A stretch of 64,000 nt of DNA. It comes from Osmia lignaria lignaria (taxonomy: Eukaryota > Arthropoda > Insecta > Hymenoptera > Megachilidae). The stretch spans positions 4,457,501-4,521,500 of the forward strand of contig NC_135040.1 of the NCBI RefSeq assembly GCF_051020975.1. The letters run 5' to 3'. The notes beneath the pieces were generated by a model, which saw only the letters and a program-made list of their open reading frames with translations, was not told where the DNA came from and searched no databases. The position numbers and the translations under genes are program-made. Positions 1 to 12,500 of the stretch are shown piece after piece. Every line of letters starts with the position of its first letter. Position 1 is the first letter of the stretch.

Positions 1-448
1 GATCGTAGGAAATTTATATTCCTCCGAAACGCGGACTAATTATGAAAATCTTTCTTTATCGAACCGAAGTCGTTCACGGTATCAGCGTCGACGTTCTCTT
101 AATTAAACGTTTTCTTCGTTCGGACACGCGCGTCCGTTAATCCCGACGATCCGAACGCGTTTCCTAGATCAAGATTGCCTCGAGATCGTAGAGTCGTTCG
201 AAATGATCTCGTTCATAAAACTGGCGAGCAGACGACACGTTGTCTCCTCTGCGAACATAGGAATCGAACGTACGAATACGAGAATCGTGGTACTCGATAC
301 ACGTGAAATTAGCAGAGTCCGTTCACGAACGATTCTATCGATCCTGGTAAACCGGGTTGCGTGAACTCGTCGAAGAACATACCCTGACATACTTGAAAAC
401 TCGGCCTAATCGGCGTTGCGGCCACGTTGTCGCCACCCTTTCGTTCGT
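1..448 (-). other. 3' UTR / downstream flank of the dpr-like gene
   Basis: Sequence downstream of the stop codon on the gene strand. No canonical AATAAA is seen on the minus strand; only an AATATAAAT-type variant near position 12-20. The real cleavage site is therefore probably outside the window. No other gene is recognised here. Confidence 0.5.
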
Positions 449-549
449 TTACACCGACGATATGTACAAAATGATGAGGGACACCAATAGACAGCTCGAG
501 GATAAGATGGGTCCCGCAGTTCCGGTCTGCATCGCCTCTGGTCGTTCGC
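449..549 (-). CDS. dpr-like: dpr-like coding exon 5: C-terminal GPI/membrane tail and stop
   Basis: The acceptor is TTATTTCTGTTGCAG|GC. The exon completes Gly266 and encodes ERPEAMQTG, a small-residue stretch (TAGPILSSS) and a hydrophobic tail CLLVSLIILYISSV that ends directly in TAA at 449-451. A hydrophobic segment with nothing after it, preceded by small residues, is the layout of a GPI-attachment signal; Dpr proteins are reported to be GPI-linked. A plain single-pass anchor with no cytoplasmic part is the alternative. The (G)E-x-PEAMQTG start of this exon is a family landmark, which shows that this short piece belongs to the gene. Confidence 0.9.
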
Positions 550-3500
550 CTGCAACAGAAATAAGAGCAAAGTTCCACGTCTCGTTGTCATTTTCCACGA
601 AAACATAAATTTCCAGAGGGATAATTATTATCGTAAACTTTTGATCGATAGCGTTGATGTAATCGCTGGTAGAACGCTTTGTCGGATCTCCTCTTGGCGA
701 CGTATCCTCCCGCACTTCCGATAAATTAATATCGGAAGTTCTGGGATTCCAGGAAGTCAGGCTGCGGTGAGGGATCGAGGATCAAGAGCTCTTGATTGCA
801 TCCGGTCGATGATGTACGGCTCTGTTCAAGAATCCCAATATGTGTTATCATACGCGCTTTATTTATCCGCTGTCTGATGTTGTTCCTTTGATGATAACGC
901 TTTCGTAACTATCGTGGTTAGCGTTCGAAATGTTGCGGAAATTTCTTGCTCGGGAAATTTATCGACGTCCTGGTGATCCGATTAATAATTAAGAAGGGAA
1001 CGCAAAGTGGAGTTGAAATTTTCAGAGCAAACCATTAAAAGAATTATCGTCGAACCGTGATGGGGAATGAAAGGATTAATGAAAATGCTACATTTTTCTC
1101 CTCGGTTCAAGCGAATCTGTGTGTTGCAGAAGTTTTCAATGCATCACTGTGCCACGGTTCCCTGGGTTTAAAGAAGCGAGCTGCTTCCAACCCGGAAAAA
1201 TAAGTTTTTTCGCGAAAGACGGAGCATTTCAGAGGGAAAGTTGCCGGGATTGTTTGCGTTGCGAGCGAAAAATATATCCGCTCGTATAAAGAGTTGCCTA
1301 AATCGTTCGTTCCGGTTGTAGAATCGCATCAAGAGTCGTTTTAATCAAAACGCGAGACGTTTGTTTAACGAGAACACCTCGAGACGAAGGAAATAAGGAT
1401 TTTCCAGCATAATCGTGGATGATCTTTCACCTTTTCCTTTGTTTACCGCCAGTTTTTCCGACGTTTAGCTTATTTCATCTTCTGAAGTAACGTGAAATTA
1501 TTTACATAGATGCAATTGCGTTTATAATATGCATAAAGGAAGTACTCGAGCACTGAAAAATTTAATAAACATTTAGTTTCTTTTTAACGCTTTCCCAAGC
1601 TGCGAGGAATGTTTCGAAAGGCTAAATGTTCTCGTTAAGCGTCGGCCAAGTGTTTTATGCGACGAACCGAGATGCAATTTCCGCGCGATTTCGAGCCGAT
1701 CCGCGCAACTTTCTAAGAACCTCTCGGTCCACGGAATTCGCGTAATTTACATAGACAGAAAATTCGTCGTCGTCGCTCGACGACCTCTATTTCTCAACAA
1801 GAAACATCAGCTCAAGTTTCGAAATTGCTACGGCGAAGTTTCGCATCTCTCGGGGAAGAATTTTGATTTAAAACGTGACCCGGCTGTAAAAAAAGATACG
1901 CGAACAAAACATGTTCGAGATATGGACGATATTCGCGGGTAAAGCGGTTCTGAAAAGCACCGACCAACGTAACAACGGGAACGTAATGAAAGTCGTGGAA
2001 AATCTTGTTTAAAATTGCATTAACGAAACTATTTCCCTGGGGAGGTGGGAGAAGGCTTCCTCGTATCGGTGAACACCAGGGCAAACATTCAGCTACCGTT
2101 GAAACTCGTTTTCTCTTGGTGTGCTCGCGAGAGACCGTCGCTGAATAAACATGCAAAACTTGGCGACCGCGTAATTGCCAAGTTCCGCGATAGGCCGATT
2201 GCAGAGGCCTGCGAAAATCTGGGAGAGGACAGCTGCGCGCGATAACGACGGAAATTTTCCCATCTGCCGGTGAAACCTGGCGCGTTGGTTTAAACTCGCA
2301 TTCGCGGGAAAATTAATGGGTTAAGAAAACACTGTTTCACCGCGACGCGCCCTTTGAAAACGTGTTCTCCCATTTTCCATTCGATTCGTCGTTCGAGCTG
2401 AAAATTACACGATCTAATCTTATAAACACTCACCATTCAGAACGTGAACTTTGATGGACGCGGTATTGGCGTTGCTGGGTTTGCAGCTATACTCCCCGGA
2501 GTCCGAGGGTTGCGCCGTCTGAATAAGGAGCCAAGAGGTGGTGACGTCGCCGCCCTTTTCAGTTATCACCGAGATGCCACCCCTGGGACTGTCGTAGCTC
2601 AACACTTGCTTATTGTAGTACCAAAAGATGTAGGCTGGTGGTTCCGAGCTGAAGTGTATCACACACGTCAGGTTTATCGTGCTTCCAGCGCCCACGTACA
2701 GATCTGGACCACCCAGTATCGTTGCTGTCGGTACTGCGACAAAGAACCACTCCTATTTTTCTCTCTTCCTTCGATCCTTTCGTAAAAACCCTCTCTACGA
2801 TCCCTAGTCTCGTTGAAATTACCGCGAAACCTGTTCCCGTGCAAGATACTCGAAGAAAGTACTTTACCGATCCGCGTCGAATTAACGAGTCGAAGCTTGT
2901 TAACGGTGGCCAAGGTCATTCTAATTGAAATAACGAGGTCGACGTCGCGCTCTGTAGAATTAGGATTTACTCAATGGCTCGTCGATAGCTCGTTCAATAC
3001 ATTCGGATCATTATTTTATGAATCGTGCCGAGAGCCAGCACTCGGAATTCTAGATTCATATTTTTTTTTTCTGATTTATCCAATTACAGTGAAGATTCGA
3101 TGTAAGCGAAGAATTTATTCTCTTCATTGGAGGGGTACAACACCATAAGATTAGTGTAATACGATTTCAGATCGAACATATCGATGAGATACACTGATAC
3201 TTGCTATCCTTTTCTATGTTCGAGGCTGTCGGCAAAGTTTTAACAATGCAGGAAATGTAGCCCGAGCGTTTCTCTTACATCGACTCTTTACTGTAACGAC
3301 CCGTAATAATGTAGTCGGTGAATAAAAACTTACCAACGACGTTTAAACGAAATTGGTGCGACTTGACGGGAATAGTGGAGATCTGACACTCGTACAGTCC
3401 CTGGTCTCTCTCTTGCGCCCACTTTATGCAAAGAGTCCATTCAGACCACTCGCTATTTTGGCCTGTATTTTTTTTGTGAAGCGCTTGGAATCGCTGATCG

Positions 3501-6500
3501 CTCGTGTAGGTGTACGACCCTGCCGTTAAAATGTGAATGTCTCTGTTCCTGACCCAGGATACCTTTGCAAACGGAATTTCAAAGAGGAGTCAATGATGGT
3601 TATCGAGGCAGATCGTTCGGAGTGCTTTGAATAGCTACCACCGATCGTTAAAGTGAATTCGATGATGACGGAAACGTTCGTTTGAAAAATTATTTTCCTT
3701 TTTCCAGGTAACGAGTAGAAAAATTTCTGTTTCATTTTCACCGACGACGATCCATCCCTGTTTACCGTGTAGTTTAACGAAAAATTAAAACGCTTTAACG
3801 GAAGCATACATCACTTTAAGGGCTACACGTTGTACGAACCGGGTGGCTAAATATTGCAAGCGATAAAACGAAGCCCCGAGGCTGGAAGTTCGGGAAATCT
3901 TTGAAAATTCTTGGAAATTCTCGTGCCAGGCGTACACGAACGTCGGGCTCGGAATCAATATTTCACATTCGTCTGTTCGTTCTGTTGCGTTAAATATTTG
4001 AAGACTCGAAGGCGCGAGAACTGCAACTCGAGTAGATAGGGTCGACGTCATCCGGCGAACAGTATCCGCCGCCGCGTGTAATACATAATTTGTTTCGACG
4101 AAGGAGACATTTAAACTTCGGCTAGGCTGAAGTTCGACGTCTTCGGGGACGACGGTAATTTCATCAGCCGTGTATGCGCTCTCACGGCGGACCTGCCTCT
4201 TACCGGGAACGAGAAAGTAATCTCGTAAACTCTGCGGAAGTCTGGCTCGGCGGAACAGCTTCCGCCGTACCGATTTCATCCCGATACGAAAAAAGAGACC
4301 GCAGCAACGTTGCATTTCCACTGTTTCCGCGTTTACGGTCAGCCAAAAATCACCGATCCGTGAATGAACCGGCGAAACTTTCAACTCTGCTCGAAAACTT
4401 CCCAGCTTGTATCGAATGAAACACGAAATCGCTGATATTTCCACGGATTTTTTTTTTTTTTTTTTTTTTTTTTCAAATCGAAAACCTACCGCGGGAGAGA
4501 AATATTTTTGGCTCGTTCGCGCTTTAAAGTTCAAGGATGCTTCGACGAGTATCGGAGTTTTACATTAACCTGGAGCATCTTTGACCTCGCCGGAGTAGCC
4601 GGCCTCTTGTTACAATTTCATCGCTCCCTAGAAAGCTGATGTCTGCAAGAAAACTTGAGTCGTAAAGCGAGCCTGAAAGCGCAGACGTAAACAATGAATT
4701 TTCTCGGTTCGTCGACCTACGATCATTTTTACAAACTCGGGCATTTCAAGACAGAATATAGAGAAATTTTCAGAATAAAACACTTTATTCGGAGTAACTC
4801 GGTACGTTTCCCGACGGAAACAGCATCATCGAGAGCGAAAAACTTAATAAACCGTTGCTGAATGATGACACGCGAAACGCGTACCATTTCTTTATGGAAC
4901 GTCGTGAAAAGCTTATGAATCCTCTCGGTCTCGCCGATATACCCTCGGTAATTCATCCGTCGACGTAAACCGGAAAAGGCAGCTGTCTCCTCGAACAGCT
5001 TCGAAGGCCAGCGTACGAGTTTCCCACCACTTAACGTATTTACTCGAAGAAGTTTACGTGTCTGAGCGTCTGGCAAGCTGCTGTCGTTACTGCACGGGAA
5101 CAGAAGCAGTTTAACGCTTGCAAACTTACCCATCAAGATCGGACGGGATGTTATGGGTCTCGAAGGAAAGCGAAACTACAGGGAACACGTCCAAAATGAT
5201 GAATACCGACCATTAAGCGAACCTACAAGTATCCCGGGTTATCGTTCGTTAAATAAACTCGTAAATTCTCTCGGTCCATGCTACTTTTTTCGATTACCAT
5301 CTTCGTCTGAAGATAAAACGAACAGACTAATTGATAAAGGCTTGGAAAAGATGATCGATCGGGTAACGTGAAATTCGTAGATTTCGAGGATTTTCGGATA
5401 AAACGAAAAGGGGGGCAAAAGTGTCGAGATAACATGCAAAGTGGCGGGAATCACATATCGAGGAAATCCGTGTGACCCAGTAATTCGGACGTCGAGCGAA
5501 TGGAATTCCATGGCTGACGCGTAGGAACGAATGAAATTAAGGTACCTCGGCCCTCTGCCGGACTGTATAATGAATTCGCTTAATACGGTTTACACACTCC
5601 CAAATAGCGAAATTGAACGGCCCTGTTTCAACTGTACGAACCTCCTATCTACGCGTCACGATCTCTCGTTCGTTTTATCGGGATCCCACCCCCGCGTGTC
5701 GCCTTCTCCTTTCTTCCGGTGTAATCCTATTTGCACTTTGGCTACTAATCGAGCCGGAGTTTGTCCACGGGCTTTTCGCTGGAATATTTTACAACGGAGG
5801 AACACGACTAATCGAAAGAAAGCTTGTACACATAATCTGGGGTTAACTTCGTCCAGGGATTTTCCTGGGTAAGGGTTTCCAGGGAGGTAATATTTGTTCC
5901 GTTCCATTCTGTAATTACAAACGTTCAGGTTGTATTAAAGTGGTCGGATAGGTTTGCACTTCGAGAATCAACCTACGTGTTCCGCAGCGATAAAATAAAA
6001 CGATGCCAGGGAAGAAACTATTCTTGGATAAACCTGGTTCTCGATAGAAATTACACGAAAGAGATTGAAAAATGGCGATGGGCGAGGATCAAACGGATCG
6101 GACTGGTCGTTGAATCTTTGTAACCGAATTGCCAATCGACGAACAGGTCGGACGGAAAGGTAATTGTATAGCTTTAGGATAGTAATGTCGATGGAACTTG
6201 ATGACAAAGTCATAATTCGAGTAGCCTTGCGCAACCCTGGGCATTACTTTTCGATCGAGCAATACCTGTAACGCCGCGACCTGCGGTAAAATTGAGTTTC
6301 CAGTTGCCTTGAAGGTCGATTAACGTCCAATCGAGCCGGAGCAACTCGATTATTTCCTGTAAATCGCTTTTCCTAAGGTCTTTACCAGGGGGTGCCCGGA
6401 TTTCCCGTCTCGCTCCAGTCAGGAACGGTGCGCGCGGTTCTTTGTCGTAATTACCTTGCCAGGCCACAAATTTGTCGAAACCCCCGGTGGAATAACGTTG

Positions 6501-9500
6501 ATAGCAAGAGGCGAAAGCATTTTTCTGATACATTAACCTGTCGCGTGCAATTTTTCCGCGTTATTCCTGGACCGGTTGTAAAAGCATCTCTCGAATGGAA
6601 ATAAACGTTCGAGGGTGATTGGAAATTGCGAGAAACGGTCGGTCGGAAAATGGTGGAAATTTTCCTCGTTGCTAGATCGGATAATGGGTTCGAGCGATTG
6701 GGAAATCATAAGAGAGCCTTACGGTTTTGTCGCCCACGTTGCGGACTCGGCACGTCAGATAAGCGGTCTTTCCAATCAGGGCTGTCACGTTGGTGTTTTG
6801 CGAATAGTCGAACGTCGGCTCGGCCTTCGCTTTCACGCTCGAAGGGTCCACCAGCAATTGGTTTCGCGGTCTGCTTTGGCTGACGTGTCGATCCATGTCT
6901 ATCGTCCGATCTCCTAAACTGAGTGTATCTGCAACAGAAAGGTAAAATCCACCGATCAAACGGATTGCCAGCAAAGTGAAAGCGCCTTTGTTGAACGACG
7001 TTGATCTGGATGGGTGTTAAGGCTTGCAGATCTGTCGGAGGAAGGCAAGCCGTGAATCCATCATTTTTGAAAGGAACAGGACAAGTGGCAGGAATCGCTT
7101 TTATTACGGTCTTTAGACAGCTTTCAGGGAACCAACAGACCTGTCGTTCGATTCTATATACAATACTCAGGGGTAGATCGTCATTTTTCAGTGATATTTT
7201 ATTAAACTTTGAAAATTAACGCGAAAGTAACAGTAGTATTTTCCACTGTAAAGTTTCAACAACGGCTACGTTGGAAATAGAACGCGACGAAAAATAATTT
7301 CCACCCCTGATGCGTTCGACGGAATGGTCGTTGCGTTGCGGGAATAATTGATTTTAAGTGGACACGGGTACGCGTTTATTTCTGTTATATTACGTTTATC
7401 GTTACCGACGGACTAAATTGCTCCGTTATTGCGCCATTGTCGAAAATCAGATTCAACATTCGGATCCAGCATTAAATTTGCCTGGTCCTTCGTGCTAGCG
7501 AGCACGATGTTTATAAAAACTCCGATAGCATTGCTTCAATTTCCCCTCCATTGGCCCCGAACTCTGTTAGAGTCGTAACTAATATAATTACAGGCGTCGA
7601 ATATTAATGTTCATTTATTTCGTTATTTGCATGGTAATCGTTATTACAACCGTGCTCTATATTGAATAGCGAATACGACGCTTTGGATAAATAATACGAT
7701 ATTGAGGTAAATGAATCCTTGGACGGCGGACCATGGAGAGAGCCCCAATTTCAATATCTAAATTTTACACGGTTCCTCCGAAAATTGTTCCTCCAACATA
7801 TGAAACCTTTTCATTAAAAAATTATACATTTAACTTTAATTTAATTTAATTTTCTTGGTTGGGTCACGATTAACCCAGCCTCCTCTGTTCAAGCTTGAAA
7901 TATACCTATATTTATTAACGAAATACTTTAGGTTAAAAGCTACAGGCTGCTCAGTGCATAAAATTTTACGTTCTCTTAAAGTAGATGGAAATCGTGGGAA
8001 TATAAGGAAATAGGAAAGAACTGTTGGCCGTATCTAAGCCAAATAAATTGTCGAAGCGAACGGGCGGGCAAGAATAGGGGAGAAGCAGTTTAAATAGGAA
8101 AGCTCATACAAAGTGGCTATGGTTCACTTCTCGGCGAACTATAATAGCCACGGGATGTAGGTATAGCCAGAAGGAGATTGGACGAAATTAGATTAGATCA
8201 GAGCTCATTACACTTTGGCTTAAGAGTGAATTAGGTAGAGAATGGGCTGTCGGAGTGGCGGCGGAGAAAAGGCACCCCTAGCCGGAGGGCTTGCATCGTC
8301 CTCCGTTGTTTTTCTCGTAATCCATCAACGGCAGGGAGGGAAAAAAAAGTTGAAAAAAACAGCGGGTACGATACAGTCGTCTAGTCGCTCGAAACGCGTA
8401 TGCAGTAGCGTGCGTTATTAATATACATGAATAGAAGCATGACCCACCCTCGACTTGTTCTTTCGACTATGCTAATTTTCCGACTCCCGCGATACCTAAG
8501 CGAGTGACTTTTTCAATCGCTAAAATAAACCACTCTCGTGGCAACTGAATAAAAATCATACCTTTGATAGCTACGAATTAATTAATTAATTTGCACGGAG
8601 GTTAATCGTTTGACGTTGCTTTCTAATACAAAGTTTGCAAACACTGCTCATCGAGCATCGCTGGAGAATGGTCGTAAATACAGTGGAAGGTATTACCAAG
8701 TACAAGAATTTTGCCCCGTTAATTGCACTTTGTCTCCGTTCTTGCCGGCGTTGCTGTTATTTAAGCCCGGCGAGCGATCAGGGGAATAGCAATATAATAA
8801 ATCCGTCTGGTGCGTAGTAGGGGGCACGTTTCTAGATATTTTATGCGCTTTACCACGCGCTCGCTTTAATTAATTCTGTAGCAACAACTAAGCTCCGAGA
8901 GCTTATAACGAGCTTTTCCCTGCACTCTGGGGACTCCTCTTTGGCTTTCCTAGAAATCTCCCCCCCTTGGCCCCTTCTCTTTCCCTCCAATTTATACCGT
9001 ATATCCTGTTTTCGCGCATCGACCTACCAGATGTGTGTCAGCAACGCGTTATACACCTCTCTGTACGTTGTTTCCTGGTTTTATCCGGTGCTCGTTAGAT
9101 CCGCCGTTTAATTGAACCGTCTCAATTCCTTAATTAAGAAGGACGTAAAAACTTGCTGACTCGTGACCGAAGGAACGAGCTTCCTCGCTTTTCTTTTCCT
9201 GCTTTTTTTTTTTTTTTTCTTTCGAAAATGAATCGAGCGATCAGTATTCATAGAACAGCATGGACCGGTTGGATTTCGCTGTAGGGGTTTTTAGGTCGCG
9301 GTAAAGAACGTGGATTTCCTTCGAGCCGCGTACAATTTACTCGAAATGCCTCGATTTATCTCGATGGACGCGCGGTAAATAGACTTTATTCTAAAAGCTC
9401 ATCAATATTTATAGACACGCGATGGCTGTACCGCGTTATGGCCTATCGAACTGTGTCAGCCAGGGAAGTCGAGCTATAAGGTAAACAAACATATTTCCGT

Positions 9501-12500
9501 TTTATGGAGAAGAATTTTATTTGACGCGAAAATATAATCGATAAACGCGTGTTTCACGAGCAGAAGAACCTTCTTGAGGAACAAGCTTTCAGCAGGATGC
9601 TTCGTTGAATTATTATCGATTGAACGCTCGGTGATCCGGAGTAATTGTTCCGAACGCTTTAGCGACTGTTTATCTCGCCGTAGGATAGTGTTTAACGGCG
9701 AGGAAAGGGAGAAAATATTGGATACCAGTGAAATTACATTGGAAATTCGAAACAGCATATCTGAAACGTTAGATTACAGAAACGGGCGTCGACTACCGCA
9801 GTGGAAACGCGTGTCGTCAGACCTGTTTGATACTTTACAGCTGTCGTTAAATATTCAACGTGTAATCAATATCGGTAACAATAAGAATCAACTCGGAGTA
9901 CCATCGTGAAAATAACTCGCCACGATATTTTATCGAAACGGGGAAAATTTACGACGTTTCCAACGGTTCTCGAGGAAACTTTACCGGGGTGATAAGCATA
10001 ATTGCCAAGATGATCGAGCGCGCGGTCAGGATCGTCTATCATCGGTAAATCGTGCCTAATGAAAAATAATGACGGATCTCGTTGGGAAGTTTCAGGGAAA
10101 ATAAAATTACTCCCAACGGCGGCCGTGATGAAATGCAATGACAATTTTCAATGACTTATGGCCGACTGGCGGCGCGACAAATTGCCACCCATTCATTTTC
10201 AGCCAGGTGAGAAAAAGCCGTATTCGTCGGCTCTGTCCTTCTGACTTCTGGTAAATTGGAGCGGTCGTTTGACGCGGACGGTAACTCGCGTTATGACAGT
10301 AGAGTCCTCGGTTACCGCCACTGGATTCGTTGCAATTGCATCCACCCTGTCTCCTCCCATTAACCAGCACGATATCGTTTTGTTACGTGCCACGTCGAGT
10401 TGGCAGTGAATTTCAGAAATTTCACTCGGGGATTTACCGGTTAGACGGATTCGCGGTGTCGCGATCCCTAGCAGAGCGTGTCAAAGGGCTAAATTACTTT
10501 CCTTCGAAATCCCTGATCCTACGACCGTTACCGCTACACCTTTGCCCGAGGGATTTTCACTCGAATCACATTGGCGTTTAGAGATTAAGATATTTAAGGG
10601 ACTCCCGGCTGCGGTTCCCGGCCCGTTTCTCTCCGCATTTCCCCGCTATTTCCATGCGGAAAGACCCAGAGAGAAATCGAGAGGAAGGAACAGAGAGAGG
10701 ATTTCGGCTTTCGTCGCCGCTGATCTGAATATTTAGATCGCTTTGGGACTCGAAGACGAACGACCCTTAGCCAACCATGAAAAGATCGTTTTCCACGGAG
10801 TTATGATCTTATTTCAGGCTTCTGCGACTTGTACCTTCGTCGCGACTTCCTCGGGACGGAGATAATTAAAATGATGTTTTTACATTTTCCTAAAAGTATC
10901 CATCCGCGTTGTCGATCGCGAGCGAATCGAACATTCAAAAGCATTGTTCGCGGCGCAACAATGTCGTCAAAGCGCGAGCAATTTTCAGCGAGGGAAAACG
11001 TATCGACATGTCGCTCGGTTTCGCGGAAATTTCATCGCAAAAACCTGACGTACGAAACGTATACGCGGCCGTGCAGCCAATGAACAATCAAATTGATTCG
11101 AACACGCTTCGTCGATGAGTTTCAGACTCGAATCAGAGGATGAAAACTACGTTATTGCGAGCACCGGCCAAAAAAAAAAGAAAAACAGGATTCAGGAAAC
11201 ACATTTTCCTTTGGGAAAGAATGGTGTTCGTTTGTTCGAAATTGAAAGTTCCGAGGGATAATGGGAAGAGAATTATTCACACACGTTGGAATACTATACT
11301 AGGCGTGAAAGCTGGTTAATTAACGAGGCTGTTGCAATTTTCGTTCGCGATTCTGAAAACTTTGAACGCGATCCAAGCATCCCGTGCGGTTTGAATTAAT
11401 CCTCACGATAAAGCAGTCGGTAAAGTTACGGTGAGGGGAAAGCCTGGCTAATTAATGAGCGTGTTGCTTTTTTTTTCTCTCCCCGTTACGATTCTCAAAA
11501 CTTTCAGAGCCACCGGTGCGCGAGTTGCCCACCTACCCCTCTGCGGTTCGAATTAATCCTCGCGATAAAGCGGTCGACGATGCTAACGGTAGGCGCGAGG
11601 AAAAATGAATACAAGCTGTTCCTTTCAGGGCGGCGTTAATTATCGTGCGCCAGCTCACGTGCGTATTTAGTGTAAATCAGCGAATTAAATGGGCTCGGCT
11701 TGAAACCGCGGAGTGCGCCGGCACATCGCATCGGTCTCGCGAGGCGGCGGCTAGAAAAGCTAGCCGGGGCTCGATAAATAAGTTCGATAAGAGGGCTCCT
11801 TATCTTTCTAAATAGGCAATGTAATTTAATCACACGAAGGGTACGGTCGCGTGACCCCGTCACAGATTTGTCTCTCAAGCTTACGTTGCGAAGGTATGCA
11901 GGGACTCCCGTCACTTATTTTTTCCTTGTCACCGCAGATTGCGGGAAATAAATAGCTCCCGTTGTGCTATGTACGCGTACGTACGCTGCCGCGACGTGCT
12001 ATAAACTTTCTCGTACCGCCACTGCAGATGATTTGTGGATGGGAACAAGACGCGAGCAAAACGACGGGAATATTGATATACGCGGCCGCGATAAGTTCCG
12101 CTTCCGTGTTGCCAGCTTGTTCGGACGAGGCTCGCGTGGATACGACTTACAAGTACTTGTACCATCGCTCGAGCTTTTAATGGAATTACCGTTCGCTTGC
12201 TTTATTGCATTCTCCCGCGATTCTGTTTCGGACGTGTCTTTCAGCGTCGATGCAGATTTACTCATCGCGATCTCGTTTTCGATAAACCGATTCAATTATG
12301 GGAGAGCTTTTGATCGTTAGGATCTTCAGGAGAATGGTAATCAAGGGCCTTTTGTACGCGCAACGTTTGTTTAAAAAATTTATTTCCCTCTACGAAATAC
12401 AGCCTCACCCTGTGCAGAGTTTCGCGTCACTCTGCTTTGCATGGAATATTTAGAATGTTTGTTCGTGTAATCGAGATCCCATTGTGAAGAGAAATTTCAC

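Noticed and set aside
2444..2785. 113-codon plus-strand open frame
   Set aside because: It is antisense to the Ig2 exon; the minus-strand reading is clearly the real one.
3785..4534. 249-codon minus-strand open frame
   Set aside because: It spans the 26-base T run (lysine run), lies within intron 2 and shows no domain; it is an accident of composition.
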